Shown here one piece after another: positions 22,901 to 33,797 of a stretch of DNA of 64,000 nucleotides. The position numbers and the translations under genes were made by a program. The stretch comes from Lytechinus variegatus. Taxonomy: Eukaryota; Echinodermata; Echinoidea; Temnopleuroida; Toxopneustidae. Within the stretch, counting starts at the first letter, position 1. Each line of letters begins with the position of its first letter. The notes under the pieces are model-generated. The model was given only the letters and a program-made list of their open reading frames with translations. It ran no database searches and was not told the DNA's origin. The stretch lies in NCBI RefSeq assembly GCF_018143015.1, contig NC_054741.1:56497048-56561047 (forward strand), given 5' to 3'.

Positions 22901-23012
22901 TAGATTTTGGAACTCCCTCGACATTAACATAAAAAACAGCCCTTCCATACATTCTTTTAAAAGAAAACTGAAAAACTTCTTACTTCAATCCTACCGAGGT
23001 CTTCATTACTAA
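19923..23012 (+). CDS. LINE ORF: AP endonuclease and reverse transcriptase
   Basis: Makes cDNA by target-primed reverse transcription. The first ATG in frame is 19923 (1029 residues); the frame is open from 19887 and a GTG at 19905 is also in frame. Endonuclease signatures: LHLNIRSIN (~residue 85), LTETW (~120), GDFNID (~225) and DHFP (~290). RT signatures: IPLYKKGD with NYRPISLL (~580), LDFSKAFDTINHD (~665), GVPQGSLLGPLLF (~725) and FADDS (~755). The C-terminal tail has the RFWNSL motif usual in jockey/CR1/L2-type elements. All catalytic aspartates are present and there is no stop or frameshift, so the copy may have moved recently. FADDS in place of the commoner FADDT is a tolerated variant. 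The clade within the group cannot be set by eye. Confidence 0.93.
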   Translation: MLFYSLSNDDLSINLNTHNSNGNPQANLAYNHFVANNINASSELLDFHTDHDLIRNPSSEYITELQFKNTSKQFSKDIFSLLHLNIRSINKHFEEFQLLLDNNSSRHSFSIIGLTETWLTDESNIPFALDQYDFVFNNRKDRHGGGVALYVSHNYEYKIHDEITTMNEYVESLFIEINVLNSKNIIVGVIYRPPNSNHNDFLLYLSNLVRNPLLVNKDVFILGDFNIDILKHDSNNTAHEFLETFLTSSYLPLISKPTRIADRSATLIDNIFCNIMPSPDSEIILSDLTDHFPIMSHFPLKNSCINPSKPSRRRPTPENLARLGVSLESVDWSPIYNNNDVNTCFNNFLNIFNSELDKHIPKVKDKQTNYKKSPRLPWISKALLRSINRKNSLYYNSKLKGTLQAKTKYTTYKNNLTKTIRLAKKRYFTDQIILYKHDIQNTWKVLKQAMNLSSNKSDITEIRSNGDIIGDPENIANIFNDYFSSIGTNLARDIPPSTKHFHDYLGTPNSSSIFFTPVVKKDITDVVSNLNNKKSPGYDDVNNFILKGIISEIIDPLTYIFNLSLTSGQVPDLMKIAKVIPLYKKGDKLSVSNYRPISLLSSLSKILEKVVYSKTIDFFKSHNIFSNFQFGFREKHNTEHALLNFVDKVAHAFDNCSHLVGIFLDFSKAFDTINHDILLHKLSHYGVRGKALEWFRSYLSDRRQFVSLNGHASNMQYINCGVPQGSLLGPLLFIIYINDFCKSSDILSFILFADDSNIFYSHKNPYTLVNTVNNELLKVTQWIRSNKLSLNLLKTKYMLFSNSIDTLPMDIVLDDTNLESVTFIKFLGVTVDNKLSWKYHIDCICKIISRNIGIINKLKYHFSSSSLLMLYSSLILPYLNYGILAWGSTHQTILDRLLLLQKKSLRVIHNSAFRSHTDPLFFDSKLLKISDLYLFHLGQFMFKFDKNTLPRVFDSMFPLNRSFHNYPTRQSNEFHLPRFRTLLAKSTFMFDGPRFWNSLDINIKNSPSIHSFKRKLKNFLLQSYRGLHY

Positions 23013-23292
23013 TTCCCGCTTGTTATCATCTCCTCTCAGGCTTCAAGTTATGTTTTTGTCTTTATCATTTTGTTTTATCCTCTCTTTTCGGTCGTAATTT
23101 GTCCTGATTCTATTTTACGTTTATTCTACTTTTGTCGTCCTGTTTTGTTTTTTCTTTTTTCTTTTTATTATTTCTTCGTTTTGTCTTGTTCTGTGAGTTA
23201 TCCTGTTCTTTTTCATCTATTCTGTAAATCTTCGTAGGCAAATAGCAACCATTGCGTCTCTCTCTCTCTCTCTCCTCTATTCTCTTCCTTTA

Positions 23293-23336
23293 GGGGGGTT
23301 CACATTATACAAGCGATGCTTTTGAGTGAATCCCCC
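23293..23336 (+). other. 3'-UTR stem-loop of the LINE
   Basis: GGGGGGTTCAC pairs with GTGAATCCCCC (11 bp, one G-U), with an inner AAGC-GAT-GCTT hairpin. The dead relative has the same structure at 45736-45778 with base changes that keep pairing. Related LINEs use a 3' stem-loop for recognition by their RT. Confidence 0.65.
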
Positions 23337-23510
23337 ATTTCCACAGATACTTTTCTTTCCAAAGTATTATAATTTTTTCTATAAAATATTTTGTATTTTT
23401 TTTATATGTTATCATTAATGTATTGTAAATATTTGTTAAAATGTATGAAAATGATTTGTATATTTGCTATTTCTGTTGGAAATAAAATCTGAATCTGAAT
23501 CTGAATAGAT

Positions 23511-24130
23511 AAGATGAATAAATAAATTAATACATAAATAGATAAATTTAACATAAGCATAAGATGGAATTGGTAACTGTTACATTGTAAACTATGTTTT
23601 ATTTGAAGTGCCAATTGATCAATAATTGTAAGCTAATTTTATTTCAAAAAAATATCCAATGTTACAATGTATTGATAACAATTAGCATAAATCATTGATT
23701 GAGATAAACAACATTATACAAGTAATGTAACAATGCTGTCCCAAAGCCCCCTAATTCATTTATGAATCAATTTATTAATAATCTACCGTATCCAAAGAAT
23801 TCCCTACTTTATTGTGATTTTACTAATACTAAATATTTACATGCTTTTATCACATGCATTATGCCTATCTCCTATTTCATTATCCTATGTTTTACCCGAA
23901 GCATCCGAAGTATGGATCGACCTCGATCCAATCGACCACCAGATGAACAGATTTTCGACACTATACCAATTCTAATTTCCTTCTAAAGAATGAATAAATC
24001 AAGAAATGTATACTGTCATACCCTTCTTCTGTTCTTTTCCAAATCGTGAGGTACGCTCCAGAGAGGAAAGAAGGTCATTGTTTTCCCTTCTCATGAATTA
24101 ATTTGTTTATATTTTGTTTTGTGATTATGT
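23511..24130. other. Intron DNA before TRIM-B, with a short repeat
   Basis: AT-rich. The part at 23760-23870 resembles the arm of the palindrome at 53570-54350 (shared TTATTGTGATTTTAC and ATATTTACATGC, CACATGCATTATGC). From about 23975 it matches copy A (75-435), lacking copy A's MITE. A splice acceptor (ATTATGTAG) ends at 24132. Confidence 0.55.
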
Positions 24131-24142
24131 AGAGTTCAGGTC

Positions 24143-25975
24143 ATGGCTGAGGAATTAAAAGACACGATTGCTCAGAGTCTGGAGTGTCCTGTATGTCTGA
24201 CTACCTTCACTGATCCCAAGATCCTGTCATGTTGCCACACCTACTGCAAGGTCTGTCTGGAAAAGCTCTTGGAATCCCGTGGTGATGATCAGATGATCCG
24301 ATGCCCTGTCTGCAGAGCCGATACCCAGGTCCCAAATCAGGATGTCGGCCAACTACCGGCAAGCCTAGCTTTCAGGAATCTTATAGAGGACGTGAAAAAT
24401 CACCATCAAATTTGCACGAATTGTGATTCCGAGGATAAGCACAAAGCTGTTGTCTACTGCCAAGACTGTGGCAACTATCTATGTACTACTTGCCACAATA
24501 TGCACTCTCAGTGGAAAAACTTTGTCGATCATGAGATCATAGCCATGAGTGAGATCTCATCAGGAAAGGTGTCAATACGTAGATACCGGAAATGCAGGAA
24601 ACATCCGAAAGAAGATGAAGAATGTTTCTGTTCTAATTGTAAGAGATTCACATGCTTCAGGTGTGCTGTTATGGAACATAAGGATCAAGGACACCAGGTC
24701 ATCGAGTCAGCTGCTTATGAAAGTCATCACACGAAGACCATCGACGAGCTTAAATCCAAGGTGGAGAAGAAACAATCTTGCTTTCAGAATTACATCGATC
24801 TCATCGATGAACAGAAGAAGTGTGTGGATAATGCTACGAAGCTTTGCACAGATGACATCAACAAAGCATATGATGAAGCAGTTCGGCAGTTGACAGAGAA
24901 GAGAGAAATCCTTCTTGGTGAAGTCAAGGAAAAGACTAAAAGAGCAGAGAAAGCCCTTGAAGAAATGAAGACATCAGCTCGGCAGCGCATCAATCAGTTG
25001 ACGACCATTGCTGAGATGGTAACCAATAGGAGAAATGCACCAGTAGACATGGATACTTTGGCTGTGTATGACACTTTATGTGAAGACCTACAAGAGGCCT
25101 TAAATCAGGAAAATCCTGATTATGAGCAGCCGAATAAAACATGCGGGAAGGCGAAAAGTTCAATTTTTGAGAGAAATGTTGGAAAGGACGGGTTAGGTCT
25201 CGGTAAAATTGTTAATGTAGTTGTAAAGAGCATAGCTTTGCCTACTAAAGATAGCATGAATGCCATGATAAACACACCAAATGGTAGGATGGCAGTAGGA
25301 TGTAATCCAGGTGGCGTGAACATCTTCTCTTTTGATGGTCGTCTCCAGCAGACAGTCCTCAAGGATGTTAAGATTTTTGCATTAGGTTTCCTCTCTGATG
25401 GTCGATGTGTTGTAATGGATAAATCAAACACTTTAGCACTGTACACACCAGAGTTCATGAAGTTGGATGTGATGTTTGAGACTCTGAATAAAAATGAAGG
25501 TGGAGTTTCTGAACTCACTGTTGATAGTGATGATCTGATATATGTTAGCTACAGGAAACCTGAGAAGATCCTGGTGTTCTCATCAGCAGGTGGGAAGGCA
25601 ATCAAGGAGATACCATGCCACGGATATGTGCCTTGGCAAATCACTTCCTACAATGATTCACTAATCATTAGTACAGGTGAAACAGTACGATTGATAGACA
25701 AAGAAGGTGATGTAAAACATACATTAACCAAAGCAAGTAAAACTTTCCTGTACGCTGCAGTGTCTCAAAGCAATGCAATCCTGATAGCCTCGGTGAAGTA
25801 CGATGAAGGTTTGGTGAGCATCGATGAGTACGATGACGAGCTGAATCACATCCATAACCTCATTGATGAGCACAAGATTGAGAAGCCTGAGAGACTTTGG
25901 TATGTTCTCAAGCAGTACCGATCAGGAGAGATCGCCTTCTGCACTCCTGATAACCTCTATATTATGATCACATAA
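24143..25975 (+). CDS. TRIM-family RING/B-box E3 ubiquitin ligase, copy B (intact)
   Basis: Intact 610-residue protein in one exon. RING C3HC4 ligands: C15, C18, C30, H32, C35, C38, C54, C57. B-box 1: C91, C94, C106, C109, C114, C117, H121, H130. B-box 2: C151, H154, C163, C166, C171, C174, H179, H184. Charged coiled coil about 190-320. The region 365-610 has five or so beta-propeller-like repeats (for example GRMAVG, SDGRCVV, DDLIYVS), similar to NHL/WD-type ends. TRIM proteins dimerise through the coiled coil and ubiquitinate targets bound by the C-terminal domain, mostly in the cytoplasm. Substrate unknown; TRIM45/56/71-like groups are possible relatives. The ATG lies 10 bases behind a splice acceptor. 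The proposed leader exon at 16753-16930 and kappa-B site suggest immune induction, which is inference. Confidence 0.93.
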   Translation: MAEELKDTIAQSLECPVCLTTFTDPKILSCCHTYCKVCLEKLLESRGDDQMIRCPVCRADTQVPNQDVGQLPASLAFRNLIEDVKNHHQICTNCDSEDKHKAVVYCQDCGNYLCTTCHNMHSQWKNFVDHEIIAMSEISSGKVSIRRYRKCRKHPKEDEECFCSNCKRFTCFRCAVMEHKDQGHQVIESAAYESHHTKTIDELKSKVEKKQSCFQNYIDLIDEQKKCVDNATKLCTDDINKAYDEAVRQLTEKREILLGEVKEKTKRAEKALEEMKTSARQRINQLTTIAEMVTNRRNAPVDMDTLAVYDTLCEDLQEALNQENPDYEQPNKTCGKAKSSIFERNVGKDGLGLGKIVNVVVKSIALPTKDSMNAMINTPNGRMAVGCNPGGVNIFSFDGRLQQTVLKDVKIFALGFLSDGRCVVMDKSNTLALYTPEFMKLDVMFETLNKNEGGVSELTVDSDDLIYVSYRKPEKILVFSSAGGKAIKEIPCHGYVPWQITSYNDSLIISTGETVRLIDKEGDVKHTLTKASKTFLYAAVSQSNAILIASVKYDEGLVSIDEYDDELNHIHNLIDEHKIEKPERLWYVLKQYRSGEIAFCTPDNLYIMIT

Positions 25976-26574
25976 AAATCGTGGATGAAACCGCAAGAAA
26001 TACGTCGTATGATAACATTGTATACAGCATTAAAATTGACTTTCTAGATGACATCAATTTCTTAATAGAATTCTTCAACTTTCCTAGAAAAAATAAAAAT
26101 TATCAGTAACCGGCACTTTCGCCATGACTTTATTTTACGATGCTACCTATTAAGCTGATCAGAGGTGAATAGAATGTGGATATAAACTTTGACGTAATGG
26201 TTAAAAGTAGTCCAAGACATTATTCAATCACAATCTGTTTTCAGATGTCTCGGTATTTTCTTATCCAATCCCGATCAAATTGAATTTATCTGACTGATTT
26301 GTGGAAAATGTTATAAATAAAATGAATCAATAAAAAATACAATAAATGAATTCTAAATTGATAAAATCGTATAGCTACATTCGTGCCAATATGTTAAATT
26401 TCAAATGCAAAAACAAATTAATGTAAAAGATTGAAGAACCCTTAAATGATTAACGGTGACATTTTAGATATTAACCATGTACAGTATGGTTAACAGGATT
26501 GCTTAGAATATAAAGAAACATTTAGGAAAATATAACAATTAATGGATGATTTAAACAATTCTGAATACAGATAA
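25976..26574. other. TRIM-B 3' flank with poly(A) signal
   Basis: AATAAA lies at 26092-26097, 117 bases after the stop, the same place as in copy A. More AATAAA motifs occur at 26318-26350. No other feature. Confidence 0.5.
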
Positions 26575-26711
26575 CAGGGCCCTGGGAATGACTTTTTAAC
26601 AGGGGTGCTGAAGTAAATTTGAAAAACCAAAATAAAATAAAATAAACAAAATAAAAGGGGTTTCACTACAAAATGGAGATCCATCCCCAGCACCCGCTTC
26701 CCAGGGCCTTG
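26575..26711. mobile_element. Short palindromic MITE, copy B
   Basis: Orthologous to the element at 6218 in copy A, with the same ends and a slightly longer A-rich centre. Confidence 0.72.
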
Positions 26712-27044
26712 TGAATGAACGTAAAGTAATTCATAGATGGTGAATTTCTGATGTCTTTAGATCAATTGTTCCCTTTTAGGACCTATAAAACGAATATTAT
26801 GTTGATATTAACGCGTCCAGCGTCTTAGCAAATGTACATTAAGAGGAGCGTGTATTGTATATAAATGCTGATTTGTATCAAACAACTGAGAAAAATGAAC
26901 AGGCATCAGCCGATTGATACACTGATAAATAAAAAAATACATTGAGGAATGGGGATAATGGTTTGCTAGTTCGATCGCGAATGAGCACATGTGATATGGA
27001 TCGACAACCGTAAAATTAATAATGATGATAAAAAAAGGATAGGG

Positions 27045-28147
27045 CAGGGCCCAGGAAACGATTTTTTTGTCTCACCTGCGAAGCAGAGTGAGACTATAGG
27101 CGCCGCTTTTCCGACGGCGGCGGCGGTGGTGGCGTCAACACCAAATCTTAACCGACTGTTAAGTTTTTGAAATGACAGCACAACTTAAAAGTATATGGAC
27201 CTCGTTCATGTAACTTGGCCATGAGGTTAATCATGGTCCATGGGTTAATCAAGTATTACTGAACATCCTACCAGGCTACATGACTAAGGTCAAAGGTCAT
27301 TTTGGGTCAATGAACTTTGACCATGTTGGGGGAATCAACATCAAAATCTTAACCTGAGGTTAAGTTTTTGAAATGCCATCATAACTTCAAAAATATATAA
27401 ACCCAGTTCATGAAACTTAGACATAAGGGTAATCAAGTATTACTGAACAACCAACCCGAGTTTCAGGTCACATGATGAAGGTCAAAGGTAATTTAGGGTC
27501 AACGAACTTTGGCCATGTTGGGGGTATCTGTTGAATTACCATCATAACCCTGTAAGTGTATGGATCTAGTTCAAAAACTTGTACATAAGAGTAATCAAGT
27601 ATCACTGAACATCCCATGCGAGTTTCAGGTCACATGGCCAAAGTCAAAGGTCATTTAAGGTCATTGAACTTTGGCCATTTTGAAGGTAATTACTAGATTG
27701 TTGTAATAACTTTCAAAGTTTATAGATATAGTTTATGAAATGTGGATATAGGGGTAATCAAGTATTACTGATAAGTCTTAGGCCGCACGATCAAGGTCAG
27801 ATGTCATTTATTGTCAATGAATGTAGTATTGTATCATTATATGAATGGTGTTCGTTGTGAATGATTATTTGATAGTAGTTTTCAAAGTCAGCACTGCTGC
27901 TATATTAAATCGTGTGATGCAGGTCAGACTGCCAGAGGCGCTCCACTTGTTTGACTGGGGGTGCTGATTTAAATTTGGCAAGCGAAAAAGAAGTTTCTTT
28001 AAGTTTCTTTACAAAATGTAGGTGATTACATTTCTCCATTTTGTCACACCTTCCAGAATTTCAGGGGCTGCTGCCTATGAAGAACAATACACGCAGCACC
28101 CCCAAGGAAAATATTGAGGGCGCTTCAGCACCCCCGCTTTCCGGGAC
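27045..28147. repeat. Composite MITE/tandem repeat, copy B
   Basis: Same structure as 7543-8638, including the CACCTGCGAAGCAGAGTGAG start, the CGG-rich stretch, the ~170-bp units and the AGGTCA-A-AGGTCA motif (27287-27299). Its right end is split by the GATA element, and the remaining bases resume at 30846. Confidence 0.72.
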
Positions 28148-28839
28148 GCGCGTTTCCGTTTTACACCCTGGCGAAGGCATTTTCCGGAAAAGTAGCAAAA
28201 AAGCGACTAGTGAAGAGTCTACACACGTCGCTGGTTGCATGCGGCGTGCGACACAGGCGAGTCCACCATAGTCTGCTGGGCAAACCCTTCACTCGAAATA
28301 AGGGTCTGAATGTGCAGCCTACTCATGCCTTGTGTACTGAAGGCTCTAGTTTTCTATGTGCTAGTCTTTGCGTGGAGGCACACTTGTTGATCAAAGTTCC
28401 AATGAGGGTCTGTGCCTGCAGACTAAGTCCACCACCGCATGCAATTTGCACAGTTACTGATCAGAGCACAGAGTTCCTCGGCACTTCATGTACAGACATG
28501 AGAGCGGCAGTCAGGAGTGAAATCCGAACATGCTTTTGCAGTCGCGTTGTTTATGATAGTTTTTTTTTCTAAAATAAATTATTAACTAAATGAATAGAAT
28601 GACAGACAAAATCAAAATAAACAGATACTTATAATGGAAAGACAAATTGAAGTTTGATGGATTGATACACTTAGAAGCTGCCGAAAGATAGATATAGAAG
28701 ACTGATAAATAGACAGAGACAAGATAGATAGATACAAATAGAGAGAGGGAGAGAGAGGGAGAGAGGAGAGAGAGAGAGATGGATAGCGATGGATAGATAG
28801 ATAAATAGAGAGAGGGGGAGAGACAGAGAGGTCGATATA

Positions 28840-29658
28840 CAGTGCGTCCCAGAAAAAACGAAACCGAGATTTAGCTATCATTTATCATAACTTAATCATA
28901 AATAAAATAGACAAATGACCTATCAATTTAAAGCTTAGAATCTCCTCTTTCATCTGATATTACTTACATTATTTCCCATTCACGCATGAGTGAGCAAATA
29001 CAATTTGAAGAAAGGATATCAAAAATTCATTTGGCGGGGGGTATCTGGGTTTCAAAAAGAAAACCACATTTTTGAAAAGTTTAATATCTGCTCTTTAATT
29101 TGATACCTAAATTACAGAAAATGGTCAAGAAATAACAAAGTTCTGGTCATTTGAAATAAGGCTTAAATTTCAATAATTTCATAAAATGAAGAGGTTCTCC
29201 AGGCTGGCTTTCAAACTCACTCAACACTCCGTTTTGTTGACGATCAGCCATGCATTAAATCTTTTGTTCACCATGCGAAAGCTTCTGTGGGAAACCGGTG
29301 AAAACACGTTATCTCATGAAATTATGGAAATACAAGCCTTATTTCAAATGAACAGAACTTTTTTATTTCTTGACCATTTTCTGTAATTTAGGTACCAAAT
29401 TAAAGAGCAGATATTTAACTTTTCAGAAATGTGGTTTTCTTTTTGAAACCCAGATACCCCCCGCCAAATGAGTTTTTGGTATCCTTTCTTCAAATTGTTT
29501 TTGCTCACTCATGCGTGAATAAGAAATAACCTAAGTAATATCAGATGAAAGAGGAGATTCTAAGCTTTAAATTGGTAGGTCATTTGTCTATTCTATTTAT
29601 GATAAAGTTATGATAAATGATTGCTAAATCTCGGTTTCGTTTATTCTGGGACGCACTG
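28840..29658. mobile_element. Tc1/mariner-like foldback MITE nested in transposon A
   Basis: 819 bp with ends CAGTGCGTCCCAGAA and TTCTGGGACGCACTG, flanked by TA on both sides. The two arms are inverted repeats of ~320 bp around a ~150-bp centre. The ends are typical of Tc1/mariner elements. It inserted into the GATA array of transposon A, so it is the younger insertion. Confidence 0.88.
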
Positions 29659-29659
29659 T

Positions 29660-30037
29660 ATAGACGGAGAGGGGGAGAGAGAGAAAGAGAGAGAGAAGGA
29701 TAGATAGATAGAGGGAGAGAGATGTTGTAGATAGAAATATGGACGGACAAAGAGAGAGAGAAAAAAAAAGACAGACAGATGCTAGAGAAGGATAGAGAAT
29801 ATGAGAGACAGATAGATAGACAAATTAACAGATAGATATAGATAGATATATAGATAGAGAGAAATAGAGAAAGACAGACAGATGGATAGATAGAGATAGA
29901 TAGATGAGAGATAGATAGATGAGAGATAGATAGATGTTAGATTAAGAGGGAGAGAGACAAAGAATATTAACAAATTAACAGATAGATAAGTTAAAAAAAT
30001 AGATAGATAGAGAGAATAAGAGAAAGACAGACAGATG

Positions 30038-30073
<36 letters not shown>

Positions 30074-30475
30074 TATTAAATAAATAATTAAAGAAAGAGA
30101 GAGACAGAGAAGATTATTAACAAATTAACAGATAGATACTCTAGTTAAAAAATAGATAAATAGAGAGAAATAGAGAAAGACAGACAGATGGATAGATAGA
30201 TGGATAGAGAGAAAGATAGATGTCAGATAGATCAAGAATAAGAGAGAAGAGCGACAAATTAACAGATAGATACTGTAGTTACATAGGTAGGTAGAGAGAG
30301 AGAGAAATAGAGAAAGACAGACAGATGGATGGATAGATAGAGAGAGAGAGAATTTGAGATAGATAGATGTTAGATAAAGAATGAGAGAGAGAGAGAAGAT
30401 TATTAGATAGATAGATACTGCAGTTACATAGAATTTGAGAGATAGATATATAGACAGATAGAGAGAAAGACAGAC
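29660..30475. repeat. GATA/GA-rich microsatellite array in transposon A
   Basis: Imperfect runs of GATAGATA and GAGAGA with recurring larger blocks: AAAGACAGACAGATGGATAG and ACAAATTAACAGATAGATA (at about 29820, 29970, 30120, 30255). These blocks repeat every ~135-150 bp, so the array has a longer period over the tetranucleotide. Confidence 0.85.
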
Positions 30476-30845
30476 ATCAGCAAATCGGCAAGGCAAATGA
30501 TCAAGGCAAACATTCGTATTGAACCTGGAAAGTATTAGTCCACCGCTTGGTGGGGAGCGAAGATGAGTGGATTGGCGCTGATTAGAGATTGGGAGACATG
30601 TGCCCTCTATGTTAGCTTTTGGGAAAGGGCACTTCCAAACAACAAGGTCCAATCTGGACTAGGAAAGTATAAGCTCAGCTGCATTTACAGTATGTTCTGC
30701 GGATAACTTCGGTGCGGACTTTGGATCGCGCGCCCAGCTGATAATGTAAACAAACGTAGACGTAGACTCTTCACTAGTCGCTTTTTGGCTACTTTTCCGG
30801 AAAATGCCTTCGCCAGGGTGTAAAACGGAAACGCGCTTCCGGGAC

Positions 30846-33795
30846 CGGGAGAGATAATCATTTGACGCCAATATTTTGGAGCAGCAGCGACACTTTTTCG
30901 AGCAAAATATTCACAACACATGTTTCTCTAAACATGTTCTAGGGGAGTTACTTGATTGCCACCCTACCCTTCTCTTTGTCCTTCCTATATTTTGTATTTT
31001 GTTATCTAGTATCTTGCTCCTAGACGTTTTCCAGGGGTTTTATGCTTAAATCATTCAGTTTGTATATATTTGTATTTTGTAAATTTCAGTTGATTTCTTT
31101 CGATTTGTACTTGTCAGAGAAAAGATGTACAATGAAAAAGAAGAAATTGTATCATGTATTAATTTACTTGTAGCAGTTATACTCATATTAAAAACACAAA
31201 TATTTGATCTTCCAGTTGCCTGCATATAGTTACATAAGTGGACTATGCATTCTCCACACTTAAAATAGTATGTACATTATGAAAGACAATAGAATTTTAT
31301 CAAAATCAGAAATGAAATAACAAAATTATGGCTTTTCAAAATTTTCATTATGCATTTTATCCCTATATTTGCGAAACAGTGCATGGATATGGATTGAGTG
31401 AGCTGACAATCACCTTATACTTTTTTGTATTTTATTATGAAAAATTGTAATATTCATTTTAGTTTCTGTCTGTATAATATTTAACATAAGATTGATTACT
31501 GATCAAATGTGATGTGCAAGAAACACATTGTTTATATAATGTTTATTTTCTTGTTTGTAGTCGGTTTGTTTTGGTAGAAGAAAAGGTGTACAATGAAAAA
31601 GAAGGAAATAGATCATGTGTTCAATTGACTTGAAACATCATATTCTCATATTAAAGCAAATACTTAATCTTGTAGAGTTATTAGACATGCCTTTTAAGGA
31701 CTATATATGAGTTCTCCATGCAGACTGAAAAATATATGATCTGAAGTAAAAGAGTACACCTATCTATGTTAAATAGGATTTCCTCAAAAACCCGAAATGA
31801 AATGAAAAACAGTTGGTGAAACAGTTATGAACGTCATCATTAATATGAATATAAAGTGAGCTGACAATGCCACCCTACCTTTTTTATTATGAAAATTTAC
31901 AAGATTATTATTTTTGTTTCTGCTCGTAGAAATAACAAAAACGAATGATTAATGATCAAATGTGATGTATAAGAACCATATTGGTGATTGAGGTAACTTG
32001 TTTTGGGAGATAAGACATAGTTTATACTCTTATAAGCAATGAAATAATTAACAATTCATGTTTAAAAAAGAAAGTGAGAAAATCAGATTACTTGCTGCAT
32101 CATGACTTGACACACATAAATAATAGAGATGAAATTTCAAATTCTGTCAACTTCCTTATTTTTCATCAGGTTTTAAAGTAAATGTTCAGTGACTTGCTTG
32201 CTCAATTGAGTCCATTCAATTCATGTTATCATCGGCCTGGGCCTTAAAATAGTTGGAAGATGAAGGATTCATTGAACTTTGATTTATTATTTTCACATAT
32301 GTCCTTGCATATACATGTACATGAACATTGTAGAATCTTGACTTGTGTGAAAGACCAAATTAATTCATCATCTTTAGTAGATAACTCTCTCTTGTCTCTG
32401 CTTTCATATATATGGCTGTTTTTTGCCAAATCACATTACTTGAATATAATCAACAATAAACCTTATACTAACATGAAAAGAGAATGCAAAATATAAATGT
32501 ATATAATTGTTATTGAACTCTCAAAATTGAAAATTTGTTTGCCATGTTGTTTACGATGCTACATTTATTTAGTGAAAACAATACTGCATAGGTGAATGAA
32601 TTCTTTTGCTGCTTTATATGTAACTAAAAACGAGTGTTTTAGAGTACTGCATTTATCTTTAAAATGTTTTTATCACTTTCTGGAAATTAATCTGTAAAGA
32701 AAATTTTCTTTAAAAAAATTAAAGTTAGTTATGCACCTGAAAATTTGATTACTCAAAATAAATTTAGATATGCATTTGTGACATTAAATCATTTACTTAA
32801 CATTCCTAGTTATCAATTATTCCTACTAGTTGTCTTTCCTCTGCCCTCTCTCTCTCTTTCACTTTGTCCCTTTTCCCTCTCCCATCTTTTAATAAAATCT
32901 AGATATACCTTGCACACTACATGTGTACATGTTATCTGCGTAGTCAGAAACACAAGTCTAATTCTTTAAAGATACATAATAAAGGTCGCGATAAGTATTG
33001 TACGAGAATTTCGCTTTCGTCGTTTGTTAGTTTAACTATAAGGGTGACAGAGAGAGAGAGAGAGAGAGAAATAAAAGGGTGTGGGGGTATATAGAGAGCA
33101 AGAGGTTGGGACATGATAGAGAGAGAGGGAGGGGGATAGAGAGAGAAAAAAAAGAAAAACAAACAAACATGAGGGTTTCCTCTTTGGAAAGAAATTAACT
33201 ACAAAGAACTGTTAGGCATTGATCAAACAATTTCACAATCAAATATAATCAATATCGAGAAGTTTTCAATCACTGAAAGTGATATAAACTATAAATCAAA
33301 ATACAACAGAATTCTCATTAAAAACATACTGTTTATCAAATATATTTCATTTGCCCCCCCCCAAAAAAAAGTCAAAAATATGTACAAGAATTGCAGTATA
33401 GAATAAACCCAAAGGACTAGATTTTACATTTGAAAAGTCTTGAATATTACTTTCAAGTTGTATTGGACAACGACAAATTTCCAATTCAATCAAGATTTGA
33501 GATTACTAGGATGAAAATACTTTCCAAAGACACCATGTTTCTGGATGATGATGTAAGTGAATGTAAAATTAATATTCAATTATTAAGATACTCTTCATGA
33601 TAGGTTTGATTAGTACGTCTGGAGAGATATCATGAAAGAAAGAAAAATGGTTTCAACTGTACACGATCATGACAAAAAATATGAGTCTTATTCCTATATT
33701 GGAAATAAATACTGAATTGAATTGAATGGAATATATTATTCTTCTCAATATTATTCCATGACAGCTTTGATTATATTCATTCCTTCCTACCTGCC
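30846..33795. other. No gene seen; shared non-coding DNA of copy B
   Basis: Collinear with 8639-11640. It holds the ~465-bp tandem pair (about 31120-32010), the polypurine tract (33045-33165), a C8-A8 run at 33354 and the LINE-tail relic near 33700. It lacks the long (TA)n. Confidence 0.55.
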
Positions 33796-33797
33796 AT

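Larger units (their letters stand above)
19461..23510 (+). mobile_element. Non-LTR retrotransposon (jockey/CR1/L2-like), coding part intact
   Basis: One long ORF for endonuclease plus reverse transcriptase, a ~0.5-kb 3' UTR with a (TC)n run at 23258 and a conserved hairpin at 23293-23336, and a tail of three CTGAAT repeats ending near 23508. No poly(A) tail. The 5' boundary is not resolved, and no separate ORF1 was seen. It lies in the proposed TRIM-B intron in the sense direction. Confidence 0.88.
28148..30836. mobile_element. GATA-repeat-carrying TIR transposon A
   Basis: Long terminal inverted repeats beginning GCGCGTTTCCGTTTTACACC and continuing through AAGGCATTTTCCGGAAAAGT (about 73 bp). 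A perfect 9-bp duplication TTCCGGGAC flanks it (28139-28147, 30837-30845), and copy A has the empty site at about 8627-8635. The interior has ~400 bp of unique left-end sequence, long imperfect GATA/GA arrays (28680-28838, 29660-30475), a nested mariner-like MITE and ~350 bp of right-end sequence. No transposase is visible. A related inverted element is at 46197-47278. Confidence 0.9.

Noticed and set aside
23258..23276. Long (TC)n promoter-like tract in the LINE 3' UTR
   Set aside because: A short simple repeat with no other promoter signs.
28612..30652. Y/L/S/I-rich minus-strand ORFs
   Set aside because: Translation of GATA/GA microsatellites. The same applies to 46406-47073.
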